Notes under the pieces: model-generated | Databases searched by the model: none | The model's input: only the letters and a program-made list of their open reading frames with translations | What the model was told of the DNA's origin: nothing | Shown: positions 9,005 to 19,300 of the stretch, piece by piece | How the letters are laid out: each line of letters starts with the position of its first letter | How positions within the stretch are numbered: position 1 is the stretch's first letter | From: Geodermatophilus normandii | Lineage (GTDB): Bacteria; Actinomycetota; Actinomycetes; Mycobacteriales; Geodermatophilaceae | Direction of reading: 5' to 3' | Assembly: GCF_003182485.1 (NCBI RefSeq) | Contig: NZ_QGTX01000001.1 | Location: 2,066,001-2,130,000 of the forward strand | DNA length: 64,000 nt | Made by a program: the position numbers and the translations under genes

Positions 9005-11961
9005 GGCTGCACACCCTCACGCTGACCGCCTTCGGCCCCTTCGCCGGCACCGAGACCGTCCGGGTCGACGACGTCGCCCGCGACGGGCTGTTCCTCCTCT
9101 GGGGCCCCACCGGCGCGGGCAAGACGACGCTGCTGGACGCGGTGGTCTTCGCGCTCTACGGCACCGTCCCGGGCGCCCGGGGTGAGGCCCGACGGCTGCG
9201 CAGCGACCACGCCGACGCCGCGACCCGCACCGAGGTCTCCTGCGAGCTCACCCTGGCCGGCGAGCGGCTGCTGGTCGTCCGCCGTCCCGAGCAGACCCGG
9301 CCGAAGAAGCGCGGCGCCGGCGAGACCACCGAGCAGGCGAAGCTCACCGTGCAGCGCCGGACCGCCGGGGGCTGGGCGCCGGTGAGCACCCGCATCGACG
9401 AGGGCTCGGAGTACCTGCGGGTGCGCCTGGGCCTGACGGCCGAGCAGTTCTGCCAGGTGGTGCTGCTGCCGCAGGGCGACTTCGCGCGCTTCCTGCGCGC
9501 CGAGCCCGAGGAGCGCGGCCGGCTGCTGCGCACGCTCTTCGACGTCGACCGCTTCGCCCGCGCCGAGGAGTGGCTGGCCGGCGAGCGGCGGGCCGCGGAG
9601 GAGGGTCTGCGCGGCGACCGGCACCGGGTGAGCACGCTGCTGCACCGCGTCGCCCAGATCGCCGACGTCGAGGTGCCCGAGGAGCTCGCGCCCGAGCTGG
9701 TCGGCGCCCGCCCCGGGGCCTCGGTCGGTGCCTGGGTGCGTGAGGTCCGGTCCCGGGCGGCCGAGCGGCTGGCCCTCGCCCGCGCCGAGGCGGAGGCCGC
9801 CGCCGCCGACAGCGCCCGGGTCGACGCGCAGCTCACCGCCGCACGGGCGCTGGCCGACCGGCACACCCGCCGCGACCGCGCCCGTGCCGGGCTCGAGCGG
9901 CTCACCGCCCGCGAGCCGGAGCTGGCCCCGCTGCGGGCGCGTGCCGACGCCGGCCGACGCGCCGAGGTCCTCCGCGACGTCCTGCGGGCCGCCGGGCGCG
10001 CCGCGCGGGCCGCCGAGGAGGCCGCCGCCGCCCGGCGGACCGCCGAGGCCGCGTGGGCCGCCGTGGGCGACGGACGCCCGGCCGGTCCCGGTCCGGCCCG
10101 GGAGCTGCGCGACGCCGTCGCCGCGGCCCGGACCCTGCTGCCGGAGGCCGACCGCGCCGCGGATCTCGCCGCCGAGGTCACCCGCCTGACCCGGGAGGCC
10201 GAGCGGCTGACCGAGCGCGTCGCGCGGGGTGCTCGCGCCGTCGAGGAGGAGCCGGCCCGCGTCACCGCGGCGCAGGAGCGGCTGGACGCCGCCCTGGCGG
10301 CGCAGGCCCGGCTGCCCGGCCTCACCGCCGCCGAGCAGACCGCCCGCGCCGCGCTGGAGGCGGCCACCGCCGCGGCCGCGGGGACCGGCCGGCTCGACCG
10401 CGCCCGGGCCGCCGCCGACGCCACCCGGCTGGCCTGGATCGGGGCACGCGAGCGGCTGGTCGACGTGCGCGCGGCCCGGCTCGAGGGGATGGCCGCCGAG
10501 CTCGCCGCCGGGCTCACCGACGGCGCCGACTGCCCGGTGTGCGGGTCCGCCGAGCACCCGCGCCCGGCGGTGCCGTCCGGCGCCGCGGTCACCGCCGACG
10601 ACGAGGAGCGCGCCCGCGCCGCCGTCGACGCCGCCGACGAGCGGCGCACCGCTGCCGCCCGGGCGGTGGAGGAGCTCGAGCGGGAGCTCGCCGTGCTCCG
10701 CGCACGGGCCGGGAACCTGCCGGGCGCCGAGCTGGCCGACCGGGCGGCGGCCGCCGCCGCGGAGCTCGCCGGCGCGGCGGCCGCGGCCCGCGGGGTGGAG
10801 CCCGCCCGCCGTGACCTGGCCGCCGCCGTGCAGCGGCGCGACGCCGCCGGGACCGCCCTGGCCGCCGACCGGGAGGCGCTGCAGCGCGTCACCGCCGAGC
10901 GCGCTGCCCGTGCGGAGGCGCACGCGGACCTCGCCGCCCGCCTCGACGCCGCCCGGGGCGCCGACCGCGACCTGCCGGCCCGCATCGCCCGTCTCACCGC
11001 CGCGGCGGGCCGCTGCGAGGCCGCCGTGGCCGCCGCCGACGAGGAGCGCCGCGCGCTCGCGGCCGCCGACGAGGCCCGCGAGGCCGCGGGGAAGCGGGCT
11101 GCCGAGGCGGGCTTCGCCGACGTCCTCGACGCGGCAGGTGCCCTGCTCGAGGACGGTGAGCTGGCCGCGCTGGACCGGCGGCTGCGCCGGCACGACGAGG
11201 ACCGCACGGTCCTGGCCGCCACCCTCGCCGCTCCGGAGCTCGCCGACCTCGGGGAGTGCCCTGACGTCGAGGCGGAGCAGCGGCGGTGCGCCGAGCTGAC
11301 GGAGCGCCGGGAGGAGGCGGTGACCGCCCTCGACCAGGCGCGCCGCTGCGCCGCGGCGCTCGACACGCTCGCCGGCGACGTCGTCTCCGCCGAGGTGGAG
11401 CTGGCCGAGCGCCGGGCCCGCGCCGAGCAGGTCTCCGGCCTCGCCGACCTGGTCGGTGGCCGAGGGGCCAACACCCTGCGGATGCGGCTGCAGTCGTTCG
11501 TGCTCGCCGCGCGGCTCGAGCAGGTGGCCGAGGTGGCCAGCCGGCGGCTGCGGGAGATGTCCCGCGGGCGCTACACCTTCCTGCACAGCGACGCGATGGG
11601 CCGCCACGGCGCCCGTGGCGGCCTGGGTCTCGACGTCCTCGACGAGTACACCGGCGTGCGGCGGCCGACCAAGACCCTCTCCGGTGGCGAGAGCTTCATG
11701 GCCTCCCTGGCCCTGGCCCTCGGACTCGCCGACGTGGTCACCGCCGAGGCCGGCGGGGTGCAGATGGACACCCTCTTCGTCGACGAGGGCTTCGGCACCC
11801 TGGACGCGCAGGCGCTCGACGCGGTCATGGGCGTGCTCGACGAGCTGCGCCGCGGCGGGCGGACCGTCGGGGTGATCAGCCACCTCGAGGAGCTGCGCAC
11901 CCGCATCCCGACCCGCCTCGAGGTCGTCGCCGGACGGTCGGGGTCACGCTTGGCCGGTTGA
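9001..11961 (+). CDS. sbcC: Exonuclease SbcCD, ATPase subunit C (SMC-like)
   Basis: 986 residues. The N-terminal ATPase half has Walker A GPTGAGKTTLLDAV near residue 40. Long Ala/Arg/Glu-rich coiled coils run from about 200 to 860, interrupted near residue 515 by the zinc hook DCPVCGSAEHP (CxxC). The C-terminal half has the ABC signature LSGGESFMASLALALGLADV and Walker B LFVDEGFGTLDAQAL, then an ISHLEEL switch His. SbcC clamps DNA and gates the SbcD nuclease; two hooks dimerise through zinc. The gene overlaps sbcD by 4 bp. It ends 26 bp before the convergent gtrA with no clear terminator. Confidence 0.95.
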   Translation: MRLHTLTLTAFGPFAGTETVRVDDVARDGLFLLWGPTGAGKTTLLDAVVFALYGTVPGARGEARRLRSDHADAATRTEVSCELTLAGERLLVVRRPEQTRPKKRGAGETTEQAKLTVQRRTAGGWAPVSTRIDEGSEYLRVRLGLTAEQFCQVVLLPQGDFARFLRAEPEERGRLLRTLFDVDRFARAEEWLAGERRAAEEGLRGDRHRVSTLLHRVAQIADVEVPEELAPELVGARPGASVGAWVREVRSRAAERLALARAEAEAAAADSARVDAQLTAARALADRHTRRDRARAGLERLTAREPELAPLRARADAGRRAEVLRDVLRAAGRAARAAEEAAAARRTAEAAWAAVGDGRPAGPGPARELRDAVAAARTLLPEADRAADLAAEVTRLTREAERLTERVARGARAVEEEPARVTAAQERLDAALAAQARLPGLTAAEQTARAALEAATAAAAGTGRLDRARAAADATRLAWIGARERLVDVRAARLEGMAAELAAGLTDGADCPVCGSAEHPRPAVPSGAAVTADDEERARAAVDAADERRTAAARAVEELERELAVLRARAGNLPGAELADRAAAAAAELAGAAAAARGVEPARRDLAAAVQRRDAAGTALAADREALQRVTAERAARAEAHADLAARLDAARGADRDLPARIARLTAAAGRCEAAVAAADEERRALAAADEAREAAGKRAAEAGFADVLDAAGALLEDGELAALDRRLRRHDEDRTVLAATLAAPELADLGECPDVEAEQRRCAELTERREEAVTALDQARRCAAALDTLAGDVVSAEVELAERRARAEQVSGLADLVGGRGANTLRMRLQSFVLAARLEQVAEVASRRLREMSRGRYTFLHSDAMGRHGARGGLGLDVLDEYTGVRRPTKTLSGGESFMASLALALGLADVVTAEAGGVQMDTLFVDEGFGTLDAQALDAVMGVLDELRRGGRTVGVISHLEELRTRIPTRLEVVAGRSGSRLAG

Positions 11962-11986
11962 GGCGAACGGCGTGCGGCCACGACCG

Positions 11987-12526
11987 TCAGGTCTCGGTGG
12001 CGGCCGGGTCGGCGCGGGACAGCCGGCGAGCCGCACGGACCCGCGGGCGGACGGGTGCCGGGACCGGCCCGGCGGCCGGGTGCTCCGTCGCAGGCGGGAA
12101 GACCCAGCGGCGGTAGGCGAACCAGCGCACCACCGTGCCCAGCCCGATGGAGGCGACGTTGGCCGTCTGCAGCACGAGCGCGTGCTCCTGACCCAGCGGG
12201 TGGCGCACCAGCGCGACGACCGCCAGCCCCAGGAGCAGCGTGAGCCCGTTGACCAGTACGAAGGCGAGATACTCCCGCCGGTAGCCGGTGCGCCCGCGGT
12301 GGGCGAACGACCAGAACCTGTGCCCGGCGTAGGCCGCGGTGGTGGACACCACCGTGGACACCAGCTTCGCCGTCACAGCGCCGGTGCCCGAGGCGTAGAG
12401 GAGCTGGAACAGGCCGACGTCGAGGACGAAGCAGCCCGCGCCGACGGCCCCGAAGGCGCCGAGCTCCTTGAGGAGCAGGTGCCACGTGCTCCCGACACGG
12501 CGGCGCAGGGCCGGGAGGAATGGCAC
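11987..12526 (-). CDS. GtrA family membrane protein
   Basis: 179 residues with four predicted membrane segments: ELGAFGAVGAGCFVLDVGLF, KLVSTVVSTTAAYAGHRFW, EYLAFVLVNGLTLLLGLAVV and NVASIGLGTVVRWFAYR. The pattern G-x-x-x...D-x-x-x-F in segment 1 and NR/HRFWSF-x-H/R after segment 2 is typical of GtrA. GtrA-type proteins are thought to help move or modify polyprenyl-linked sugars; a mycobacterial homologue (Rv3789) has been linked to arabinan donor handling, which would suit the envelope genes here. The GTG at 12526 lies exactly 8 bp after TACAGT, favouring it over a TTG nine bases upstream that would overlap the box. The Arg-rich C-terminus is unremarkable. Confidence 0.85.
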   Translation of the reverse strand: MPFLPALRRRVGSTWHLLLKELGAFGAVGAGCFVLDVGLFQLLYASGTGAVTAKLVSTVVSTTAAYAGHRFWSFAHRGRTGYRREYLAFVLVNGLTLLLGLAVVALVRHPLGQEHALVLQTANVASIGLGTVVRWFAYRRWVFPPATEHPAAGPVPAPVRPRVRAARRLSRADPAATET

Positions 12527-12534
12527 GGGGTTCA

Positions 12535-12540
12535 ACTGTA
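12535..12540 (-). promoter_or_regulatory. -10 box TACAGT, leaderless spacing to gtrA
   Basis: TACAGT on the minus strand, 8 bp before the GTG at 12526. It decides the start codon of gtrA. Confidence 0.65.
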
Positions 12541-12611
12541 CGGACGATCAGGGTGCCGCCGTGCGACGCACGGTCCCGGGGACCGGGGATGTCACGCGCG
12601 ACGATCGCGCC

Positions 12612-13256
12612 ATGCCTCACCGCTCCTGTTCCTTCCGATGGGACCTGGCGCGGCGGCTCGGCCCGGCCGTGGTGCTCGTGGCGCTGTTCCTGACCGCGTG
12701 CACGGCGACACCGGGGGCAGCCGGAGGTGTAGCCGGACGAATAGCAGGACGACGCGATGCCCGGTGGCGCCCTCGTCGTCGTGGGGGACTCCCTCACCGC
12801 CGGCTCCGGGGCACCGGACGAGGGCCTGGCGGCGGCAGACGGCTCGTGGGTGCCCGCGGCGCTCGGGGACCCGCTGGTCCTCGGTGGCGGGTGGGCGGTC
12901 CCCCGGGGCCACCACTGCGGACATGCGCAGCGGCGTGCGGCAGGCCGACGGCGACGTCCTGGTGGTGATGGCCGGGACCAACGACGTCCTGCAGGGTGCC
13001 GACCGGGAGTCCAGCCGGGACGACGTCCTCGCCCTCGCCCGCACACTGCGGATCGACTCCGGCGCATGGCGGCCGAGCAGGGGTGGGCCTTCGTCGATCC
13101 GTGGCAGACGGCCCGGCAGGGTGAGGAGTGGGTGCCCGGTGACAGCGCCGACGGCACCCATCCCACCCCGGAGGTGGCCGCCCGGTGGGGGCCGCCCTCC
13201 GGTCGGCCGTCCTCGCCCGGGCGGCCGGTGACTGGAGCCCGGCGCGCGGCCACTAG
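12612..13256 (+). pseudogene. Broken SGNH/GDSL hydrolase lipoprotein gene
   Basis: The pieces of one secreted esterase are spread over three frames. From the ATG at 12612 a lipoprotein signal is read (VVLVALFLTAC lipobox). From about 12757 a second frame carries VVVGDSLTAGSG, the GDSL block. From about 12900 the third frame carries VLVVMAGTNDVLQG (the G-x-ND block). From about 13060 the second frame returns with RMAAEQGWAFVDPW and GDSADGTHPTPE (the D-x-x-H block). A last shift near 13188 restores the first frame, which would end at TAG 13254-13256. Two shifts sit at runs of C (about 12900) and G (about 13188). The part between the ND and DxxH blocks is too short for the fold, so a deletion is also likely. 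No functional product is expected as read. Confidence 0.75.
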
Positions 13257-13259
13257 CCT
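13254..13259 (+). promoter_or_regulatory. -10 box TAGCCT before purK
   Basis: TAGCCT 10 bp before the purK ATG at 13270. Its first three bases are the TAG that would have ended the decayed SGNH gene. Confidence 0.6.
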
Positions 13260-13269
13260 CGGCCGCGCG

Positions 13270-14472
13270 ATGACCTCACTCGACCCGCGTACCGGCCTCC
13301 CCGTCGTGGCCATGGTCGGCGGCGGGCAGCTGGCCCGCATGACCCACCAGGCCGCGATCGCGCTCGGCCAGTCGCTGCGGGTGCTGGCCACCGACCCCGG
13401 CGAGTCGGCCGCCCTCGTCGCCGCCGACGTGCGGATCGGGGACCACCGCGACCTCGACGCGCTGCGGGCCGTGGCCGAGGGCGCCACCGTGCTGACCTTC
13501 GACCACGAGCACGTGCCGAACGAGCACCTGCGCACCCTGGCCGCCGAGGGCGTGCGCGTCGCCCCCGGCCCCCACGCGCTCGTGCACGCCCAGGACAAGC
13601 TCGTCCTGCGCCGGGCGCTGGCCGCCGCCGGTGAGCCGCAACCGGCCTGGGCCGAGGTGGCGACCCTGCAGGGCATCACCGACCTCGCGGACTCGGTGGG
13701 CTGGCCGGTGGTCGTGAAGACCCCGCGTGGCGGCTACGACGGCCGCGGCGTCTTCGTCGTCGAGGCGGCGGAGGAGGCGGCCTCCCTGCTCGAGGCGCAC
13801 GGCAGCCTGCTCGTGGAGGAGCGCGTGCCGCTGGTCCGCGAGCTCGCCGTGCTGGTGGCCCGCTCGCCGTTCGGGCAGGTCGCCGTCTGGCCGGTCGTGG
13901 AGACGGTGCAGCGCGACGGCATCAACACCGAGGTCCTCGCCCCCGCCCCCGACCTCGACGAGCAGACCGCCGGCGCCGCCCAGGAGCTCGCCGTGCGGAT
14001 CGCCGACCGGGTCGGCGTCGTCGGCGTCATGGCCGTCGAGCTGTTCCAGACCCCCGGCGGCGTGCTGGTCAACGAGCTCGCCATGCGCCCGCACAACTCC
14101 GGGCACTGGACGATCGAGGGTGCCCGCACCAGCCAGTTCGAGCAGCACCTGCGCGCCGTGCTCGACTACCCGCTCGGGTCGACGGCGATGGCCGCGCCGG
14201 TCGTCGTCATGGCCAACGTCCTCGGCGGCCGCGCCGCCGAGGCGGGGTGGACCGGCCCGGGGATCGACGAGCGGGTGCACCACCTCATGGCGCACTGGCC
14301 CGACGTCAAGCTGCACTGGTACGGCAAGGGCCAGCGCCCCGGCCGCAAGCTCGGGCACGTGACGGCGCTGGGGGAGGACCTCGCCGAGGTGCGCGCCCGG
14401 GCCCTCGCCGCCGCCCGCTACCTCGCCGACGGCGACGTCGACCCCGCGTTCGCCTTCCCCGAGGAGCACTGA
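13270..14472 (+). CDS. purK: N5-carboxyaminoimidazole ribonucleotide synthase
   Basis: 400 residues, ATP-grasp superfamily. It begins [18 protein letters not shown] (PurK G-GQLGRM-like motif) and has the ATP-grasp lid region [18 protein letters not shown]. Metal and ATP ligands follow in [20 protein letters not shown] and [21 protein letters not shown], which is diagnostic for PurK. It converts AIR, ATP and bicarbonate to N5-CAIR in purine synthesis; PurE then rearranges it. purE follows after one base. The open frame continues far upstream, but similarity begins at the ATG at 13270, which also sits after a TAGCCT box. PurK-PurE next to an acyl-CoA dehydrogenase is conserved in mycobacteria. 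Confidence 0.95.
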   Translation: MTSLDPRTGLPVVAMVGGGQLARMTHQAAIALGQSLRVLATDPGESAALVAADVRIGDHRDLDALRAVAEGATVLTFDHEHVPNEHLRTLAAEGVRVAPGPHALVHAQDKLVLRRALAAAGEPQPAWAEVATLQGITDLADSVGWPVVVKTPRGGYDGRGVFVVEAAEEAASLLEAHGSLLVEERVPLVRELAVLVARSPFGQVAVWPVVETVQRDGINTEVLAPAPDLDEQTAGAAQELAVRIADRVGVVGVMAVELFQTPGGVLVNELAMRPHNSGHWTIEGARTSQFEQHLRAVLDYPLGSTAMAAPVVVMANVLGGRAAEAGWTGPGIDERVHHLMAHWPDVKLHWYGKGQRPGRKLGHVTALGEDLAEVRARALAAARYLADGDVDPAFAFPEEH

Positions 14473-14473
14473 C

Positions 14474-15022
14474 GTGGACCCACTGGTCGGCACGCCCCTC
14501 GTCGGCATCGTCATGGGCAGCGACTCCGACTGGCCCACGATGGAGCCGGCCGCGCGGGCCCTCGCGGAGTTCGGCGTCCCGTACGAGGTGCACGTGCTGT
14601 CGGCGCACCGGACGCCGCAGCGGATGCTCGACTACGCCACGGCGGCGGCCGGGCGCGGACTGCGGGTGCTCGTCGCCGGGGCCGGGGGAGCGGCGCACCT
14701 GCCGGGCATGCTCGCCGCGGCCACGCCGCTGCCGGTGATCGGCGTCCCCCGCCCGCTGGACCGGCTCGACGGCCTCGACAGCCTGCTGTCGATCGTGCAG
14801 ATGCCCGCCGGCGTGCCGGTGGCCACGGTGTCGATCGGCGGCGGCCGCAACGCGGGGCTGCTCGCCGTCCGCGTCCTGGCCGCCGGCGACCCGGTGCTGC
14901 GGGCCGCGGTCGAGCGCTTCCAGGCCGACCTGGCCGACTCCGTCGTCGCCCGCGACGCGGCGCTGCGCGCCCGACTGGCCGGTGACGGGAGCGACACCTC
15001 CGGAACTGCTGGGACGTCCTAG
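14474..15022 (+). CDS. purE: N5-carboxyaminoimidazole ribonucleotide mutase
   Basis: 182 residues. It shows the class I PurE motifs [14 protein letters not shown] (phosphate-binding GSDSD), VLSAHRTP (catalytic His of SAHR) and [13 protein letters not shown], then GVP...[13 protein letters not shown]. It performs the N5-CAIR to CAIR rearrangement, directly after PurK. The GTG at 14474 is one base after the purK stop, so the two are cotranslated or reinitiated. The C-terminal 15 residues are a loose Gly/Ser/Thr tail. Its TAG stop at 15020-15022 is also the beginning of the TAGCAT box of the next gene. Confidence 0.95.
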   Translation: MDPLVGTPLVGIVMGSDSDWPTMEPAARALAEFGVPYEVHVLSAHRTPQRMLDYATAAAGRGLRVLVAGAGGAAHLPGMLAAATPLPVIGVPRPLDRLDGLDSLLSIVQMPAGVPVATVSIGGGRNAGLLAVRVLAAGDPVLRAAVERFQADLADSVVARDAALRARLAGDGSDTSGTAGTS

Positions 15023-15025
15023 CAT
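15020..15025 (+). promoter_or_regulatory. -10 box TAGCAT overlapping the purE stop
   Basis: TAGCAT is followed by six bases and the GTG at 15032. The TAG is at once the purE stop codon, so this promoter is embedded in the preceding gene. Confidence 0.65.
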
Positions 15026-15031
15026 CTACCC

Positions 15032-16201
15032 GTGAGTACGAGCGGGCTGTACCAGCTGACCGAGGAGCACGACGCGATCCGGGCCGCGGTCCGCGACATC
15101 GCCGAGCGGGAGATCGCGCCGTACGCGGCCGAGGTCGACGCCGACTCGCGGTTCCCGGTCGAGGCGCAGAAGGCGCTGACGGCGGCCGGGTTCCACGCCA
15201 CGCACATCCCCGAGAGCTACGGCGGCGAGGGTGCCGACGCGATCGCCACGTGCATCGTCATCGAGGAGGTCGCCCGGGTCGACGTCTCGGCGTCGCTCAT
15301 CCCGGCGGTCAACAAGCTGGGCTCGATGCCGATCATCCTGTCGGCGTCCGAGGACCTGAAGCAGAGGGTGCTCCCGTCGATCGCCGAGGGCCGGGCGATG
15401 ATCAGCTACGGGCTCTCCGAGCGGGAGGCCGGCTCCGACGCCGCCGCCATGAAGACCCGCGCCCGCCGCGAGGGCGACAGCTGGGTGCTCGACGGCACCA
15501 AGGCCTGGATCACCAACTCCGGCGTCTCGGAGTGGTACACGGTCATGGCCGTCACCGACCCCGAGAAGCGGGCCAACGGCATCTCCGCCTTCGTCGTCCA
15601 CCGCGACGACCCGGGCTTCGCGGTGGGCCCGAAGGAGCGGAAGATGGGCATCAAGGGCTCGCCCACCTGCGAGCTCTACCTCACCGACTGCACCATCCCG
15701 GCCGACCGGGTCATCGGCGAGCCCGGCACCGGCTTCAAGACCGCGCTGCGGACGCTGGACTTCACCCGCCCGACCATCGGCGCGCAGGCCGTGGGCGTCG
15801 CCCAGGGCGCGCTCGACGCCGCGGTCGAGTACACCCGCGAGCGCCGGCAGTTCGGCACGGCGGTCAGCGACTTCCAGGGCGTGCAGTTCATGCTCGCCGA
15901 CATGGCCATGCAGATCGAGGCCGCCCGGCACCTGGTCTACGTGGCCGCCGCCCGCGGCGAGGCCGCCCACGACGGCGGCAAGGCCGACCCCGACCTCGGC
16001 CGGCTGTGCGCCGCCGCCAAGGCCTTCGCCTCCGACGTCGCGATGAAGGTCACCACCGACGCCGTCCAGCTCTTCGGTGGGGCCGGCTACACGCAGGACT
16101 TCCCGGTCGAGCGGATGATGCGCGACGCCAAGATCACCCAGATCTACGAGGGGACCAACCAGATCCAGCGGATGGTCATCGCCCGCTCGCTGCTCCGCTG
16201 A
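15032..16201 (+). CDS. Acyl-CoA dehydrogenase (FadE25-like)
   Basis: 389 residues, standard length. The helical N-terminal domain is followed by the FAD/substrate region YGLSEREAGSDAAAMKTRA and by AWITNSGVSEWYTVMAV. The C-terminal domain has QLFGGAGYTQDFPVERMMRD and the segment ITQIYEGTNQIQ, whose Glu is the catalytic base position of short/branched-chain acyl-CoA dehydrogenases. It oxidises an acyl-CoA to the 2-enoyl-CoA, passing electrons to ETF. Placement after purE mirrors mycobacterial fadE25 (Rv3274c). GTG at 15032 has only six bases after a TAGCAT box, implying a leaderless mRNA. Chain length preference cannot be told. A 10-bp hairpin follows. Confidence 0.95.
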   Translation: MSTSGLYQLTEEHDAIRAAVRDIAEREIAPYAAEVDADSRFPVEAQKALTAAGFHATHIPESYGGEGADAIATCIVIEEVARVDVSASLIPAVNKLGSMPIILSASEDLKQRVLPSIAEGRAMISYGLSEREAGSDAAAMKTRARREGDSWVLDGTKAWITNSGVSEWYTVMAVTDPEKRANGISAFVVHRDDPGFAVGPKERKMGIKGSPTCELYLTDCTIPADRVIGEPGTGFKTALRTLDFTRPTIGAQAVGVAQGALDAAVEYTRERRQFGTAVSDFQGVQFMLADMAMQIEAARHLVYVAAARGEAAHDGGKADPDLGRLCAAAKAFASDVAMKVTTDAVQLFGGAGYTQDFPVERMMRDAKITQIYEGTNQIQRMVIARSLLR

Positions 16202-16216
16202 CGCCCGGACGGAGCG

Positions 16217-16250
16217 GCCTCCCACCTCCGGCGTCGCCGTGGTGGGAGGC
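16217..16250 (+). terminator. Hairpin after the acyl-CoA dehydrogenase
   Basis: A 10-bp perfect outer stem (GCCTCCCACC / GGTGGGAGGC); the 14-base interior holds a second small palindrome, CGGCGTCGCCG. No T tract. Confidence 0.65.
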
Positions 16251-16272
16251 TGGCCGGGGCCGACCGTGCCCG

Positions 16273-16293
16273 CACGTGACCGTGTGACACGTG
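16273..16293. promoter_or_regulatory. Paired CACGTG boxes upstream of the Emb gene
   Basis: Two CACGTG palindromes at 16273-16278 and 16288-16293, 15 bp apart start to start. Between them GTGACCGTGTGACAC holds two GTGAC units. They end 10 bp before a possible -10 box (TAGTGA, 16303-16308), where an operator would be effective. The binding factor is unknown. Confidence 0.4.
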
Positions 16294-16311
16294 GGGCGGG
16301 ACTAGTGAGAT

Positions 16312-19300
16312 GTGACGGACCGGCTCGTCGCTCCGACCGATCATGCGCCGGAACGTGTTCACTGGCGTCCCGTGGGAGCACCTTCGGTCATCGAACGGCA
16401 GAGACTCGACCCCGGCGACGAGCGCCCTGAGCGGGCAGGCGGCCGGCGCGGGCGGATCGGTACCGAGCTGGCGATCCTCGTCACCGCACTGATCGCGCTC
16501 TTCTGCGCTGCGGCCCTGCCGCTGGCGCCGGTGTCGATGAGCATGCCCACGGTGTCCTGGCCGCAGGACCCCACGCAGCCGGTGTCGACCTCGCTGCAGC
16601 TGACGGCCGAGCAGCCGCTGGCCGTCGACGTCCGCTTCAGCTGCGCCGCGCTGGACAGCGTGGCCGGCGGCGACGGGCGGCTGCTGTCGACCGTGCTCCC
16701 CAACCGCCCCACCGAGGACAACGGTCTCCAGGTCCGCGTCGAGGACGGCTCGGTCCTGGTGCGCAGCAACGGCACCGAGATCTACCGCGGCCCGCTGTCC
16801 TCCGGGGCCTGTGAGTACGCGCTGACCATGGACGGGGACTCCACCCGGCTGTCGCTGGACGGCCAGGAGGTCGCGCAGCTCGGCCGCGCGCTGCCCGACG
16901 TGGACGTGCTCGCCACCTCCTTCACCGGGCTGCCGGGCGGGTCGGCCGACGACCTGTCGGTGAGCATCCGCGTCGACGACCAGTTCTCGACCAGCCCGAC
17001 CGCGGTCAAGTGGGTCCTCACCGCGATCCTGCTGGTCTCGGCGATCGCCTGCCTCGTGCTGCTGACGCGCTGGGACCGGCGGCGCCGGGCACTGCGACCG
17101 GGCGCGGTACGACCCGACACCGGCCGGCTGCCGTGGTACCGCCACCTGTCGATCGTCGACGCCGGCGTCGTCGCGCTGCTGCTGGTGTGGCTGTTCATCG
17201 CCCCGATGACCGACGACGACGGCTACTACGCCGCCATGGCCCGGGCCTCCATGGACAACGGGTACGTCGGCAACTACTACCAGCTCTACAACCAGGGCTA
17301 CACGCCGTTCACCTGGTTCTACCAACTGCTCGGCTACTGGGACCAGCTCGGGCACGCCCCGGTGCTGCTGCGCATCCCGTCACTCGTCGCCGGGCTGCTG
17401 ACCTGGGCCGTCGCCCGCGCGCTGCTCAACTCGATCGGCCTGCCCCGGCTCCGGTCCCGGATGCAGCGCTTCACGGCGACCGCCGTGGCCGCGCTGGTCT
17501 TCGCCATGGCATGGCTGCCCTACTGCCTCGGTGTGCGGCCGGAGTCGATCGTCGCGCTGCTGGCCGTGCTGGTGTTCGGCGCGGTCGTCGTCGCCCGCCG
17601 CCGGGACAGCCTGGCCTGGTTCGCCGTCGCGTTGCTCATCGCCGGCATCGCGGTCACCTGTCACCCCACCGGCCTGGTGGCGCTGACACCCTGGCTGCTG
17701 AGCATCCCGCAGATCTGGCGGCTGGTGCGCTCCTCGAGCCTCTGGCGGACCCTCGCCCGCGCCGCCGGCGTCATCGCCCCGGCGGCCCTGGCCGCCATCC
17801 CCGGGTTCCTCGACGGCTCGCTCAACGACTTCAAGCGCAGCGGTGAGATCTTCGACGTCAACCCCAACGCCGAGTGGTACGACGAGTGGCTGCGGTACCA
17901 GTTCCTGCTCAGCGACGGCCCGATGGGGGCCTACGCGAAGCGCATCACGGTGCTGCTCAGCATCGTCTGCCTCCTCTGGTTCGTGGTGCTCCAGCTCAGC
18001 TCCGGCGGCCGCGTGAAGCGGGCGTGGCCCCCGCTCGTCGCGCTCGCCGGCTGGTCCTACGGCCTGTCGCTGCTCATGTTCTGGATCGCGCCCAGCAAGT
18101 GGACCCACCACTTCGGCGCGGTGTCCGGCCTGAGCACCGTGTTCGTGACCGCCGTCCTGGTCCACGGGGTGCGGGTGGCGGTGGCCGCCCAGCGTGGCCG
18201 CCGGACCATCGCGCCCGGCGTGGTGCTCGCCGCCGTGTCGCTGGTGCTGGCCTTCGCCCTGGCGATGCACGGACCGAACACCTGGGCCTACTCCTGGCTG
18301 ATGGGGCTGCCGCACACCGTCGTCTCGCCGTTCATCGGCGGGGTGTCGCTGGACAGCCCGGTTGTCTGGCTCGTCGTGCTGCTGCTGACTGCCGCGGTGG
18401 TCACCCTGACCACCCGCCGGGACCGGCGCAGCTGGGGCCGGATCGCCGGACGCACCTTCCCGGCCGTGACGGTCGTCTTCCTCGTCGCCGGCTTCGCCTA
18501 CCTGGTGGGCGGGTTCGGTCTGGCGACGGTGCGCACCTGGGACGGCTACTCGCCGTGGGCCGACACGGTGCAGGACCCGCTGGCCCGCAACTGCGGTGCC
18601 CAGCACGCCTTCAGCGCACCGGCCATGGACACCGCCACGGAGCTGCCGGTGGCCTCCAGCGAGGGCGCCACGGCGACCGGTTTCGGCGCGGACGGCTACC
18701 ACCCGACCTCCCCGCCGCCGGACGCGGCGACGGGTGCACCCACCGTGTGGGGCAGCTACCCGGAGCTGGGTGGCGAGGCCAACCAGGGCGAGATGACCAG
18801 CGACTGGTTCACGGTGCCGCCGGCCGAGGACGGTGAGGAGATGCTGGTCCTCGTCTCCGGACGCCTCGGCTTCGACAACGAGCTCGCCGTCGAGTGGGGC
18901 ACCCGGTCCGGCTCGACCATCAGCCCGGTCGCCGAGCAGTCGGTCGACGACGGCATCGACAGCACCTACTGGCGGCAGATCCGGCTGGTCCCGCCCGCCG
19001 GCGAGCGTCCCGACGTCGTCCGCCTGCTGGCCGCCGACGGTGGCTCGGCCCCCGGCGGCTGGCTGGCCGTCAGCGCGCCGCTGCAGGCCCGCGTCGAGTC
19101 CCTGGAGCGGACCATCCCGGCCGATGCCACGCTGGCGGTCGCCTGGCAGTTCTCGTTCCTGTTCCCCTGCGCCGACCTCCCGGAGACCGTGTTCGGGATC
19201 ACCGAGCAGAGCGACTATGTGTTCGCCTCGGGCACGCCGGGCCTCTCGGGTCTGGGGGACAACATCTTCACCCGCGGACGCGGTGGGCTGATGTACCCGA

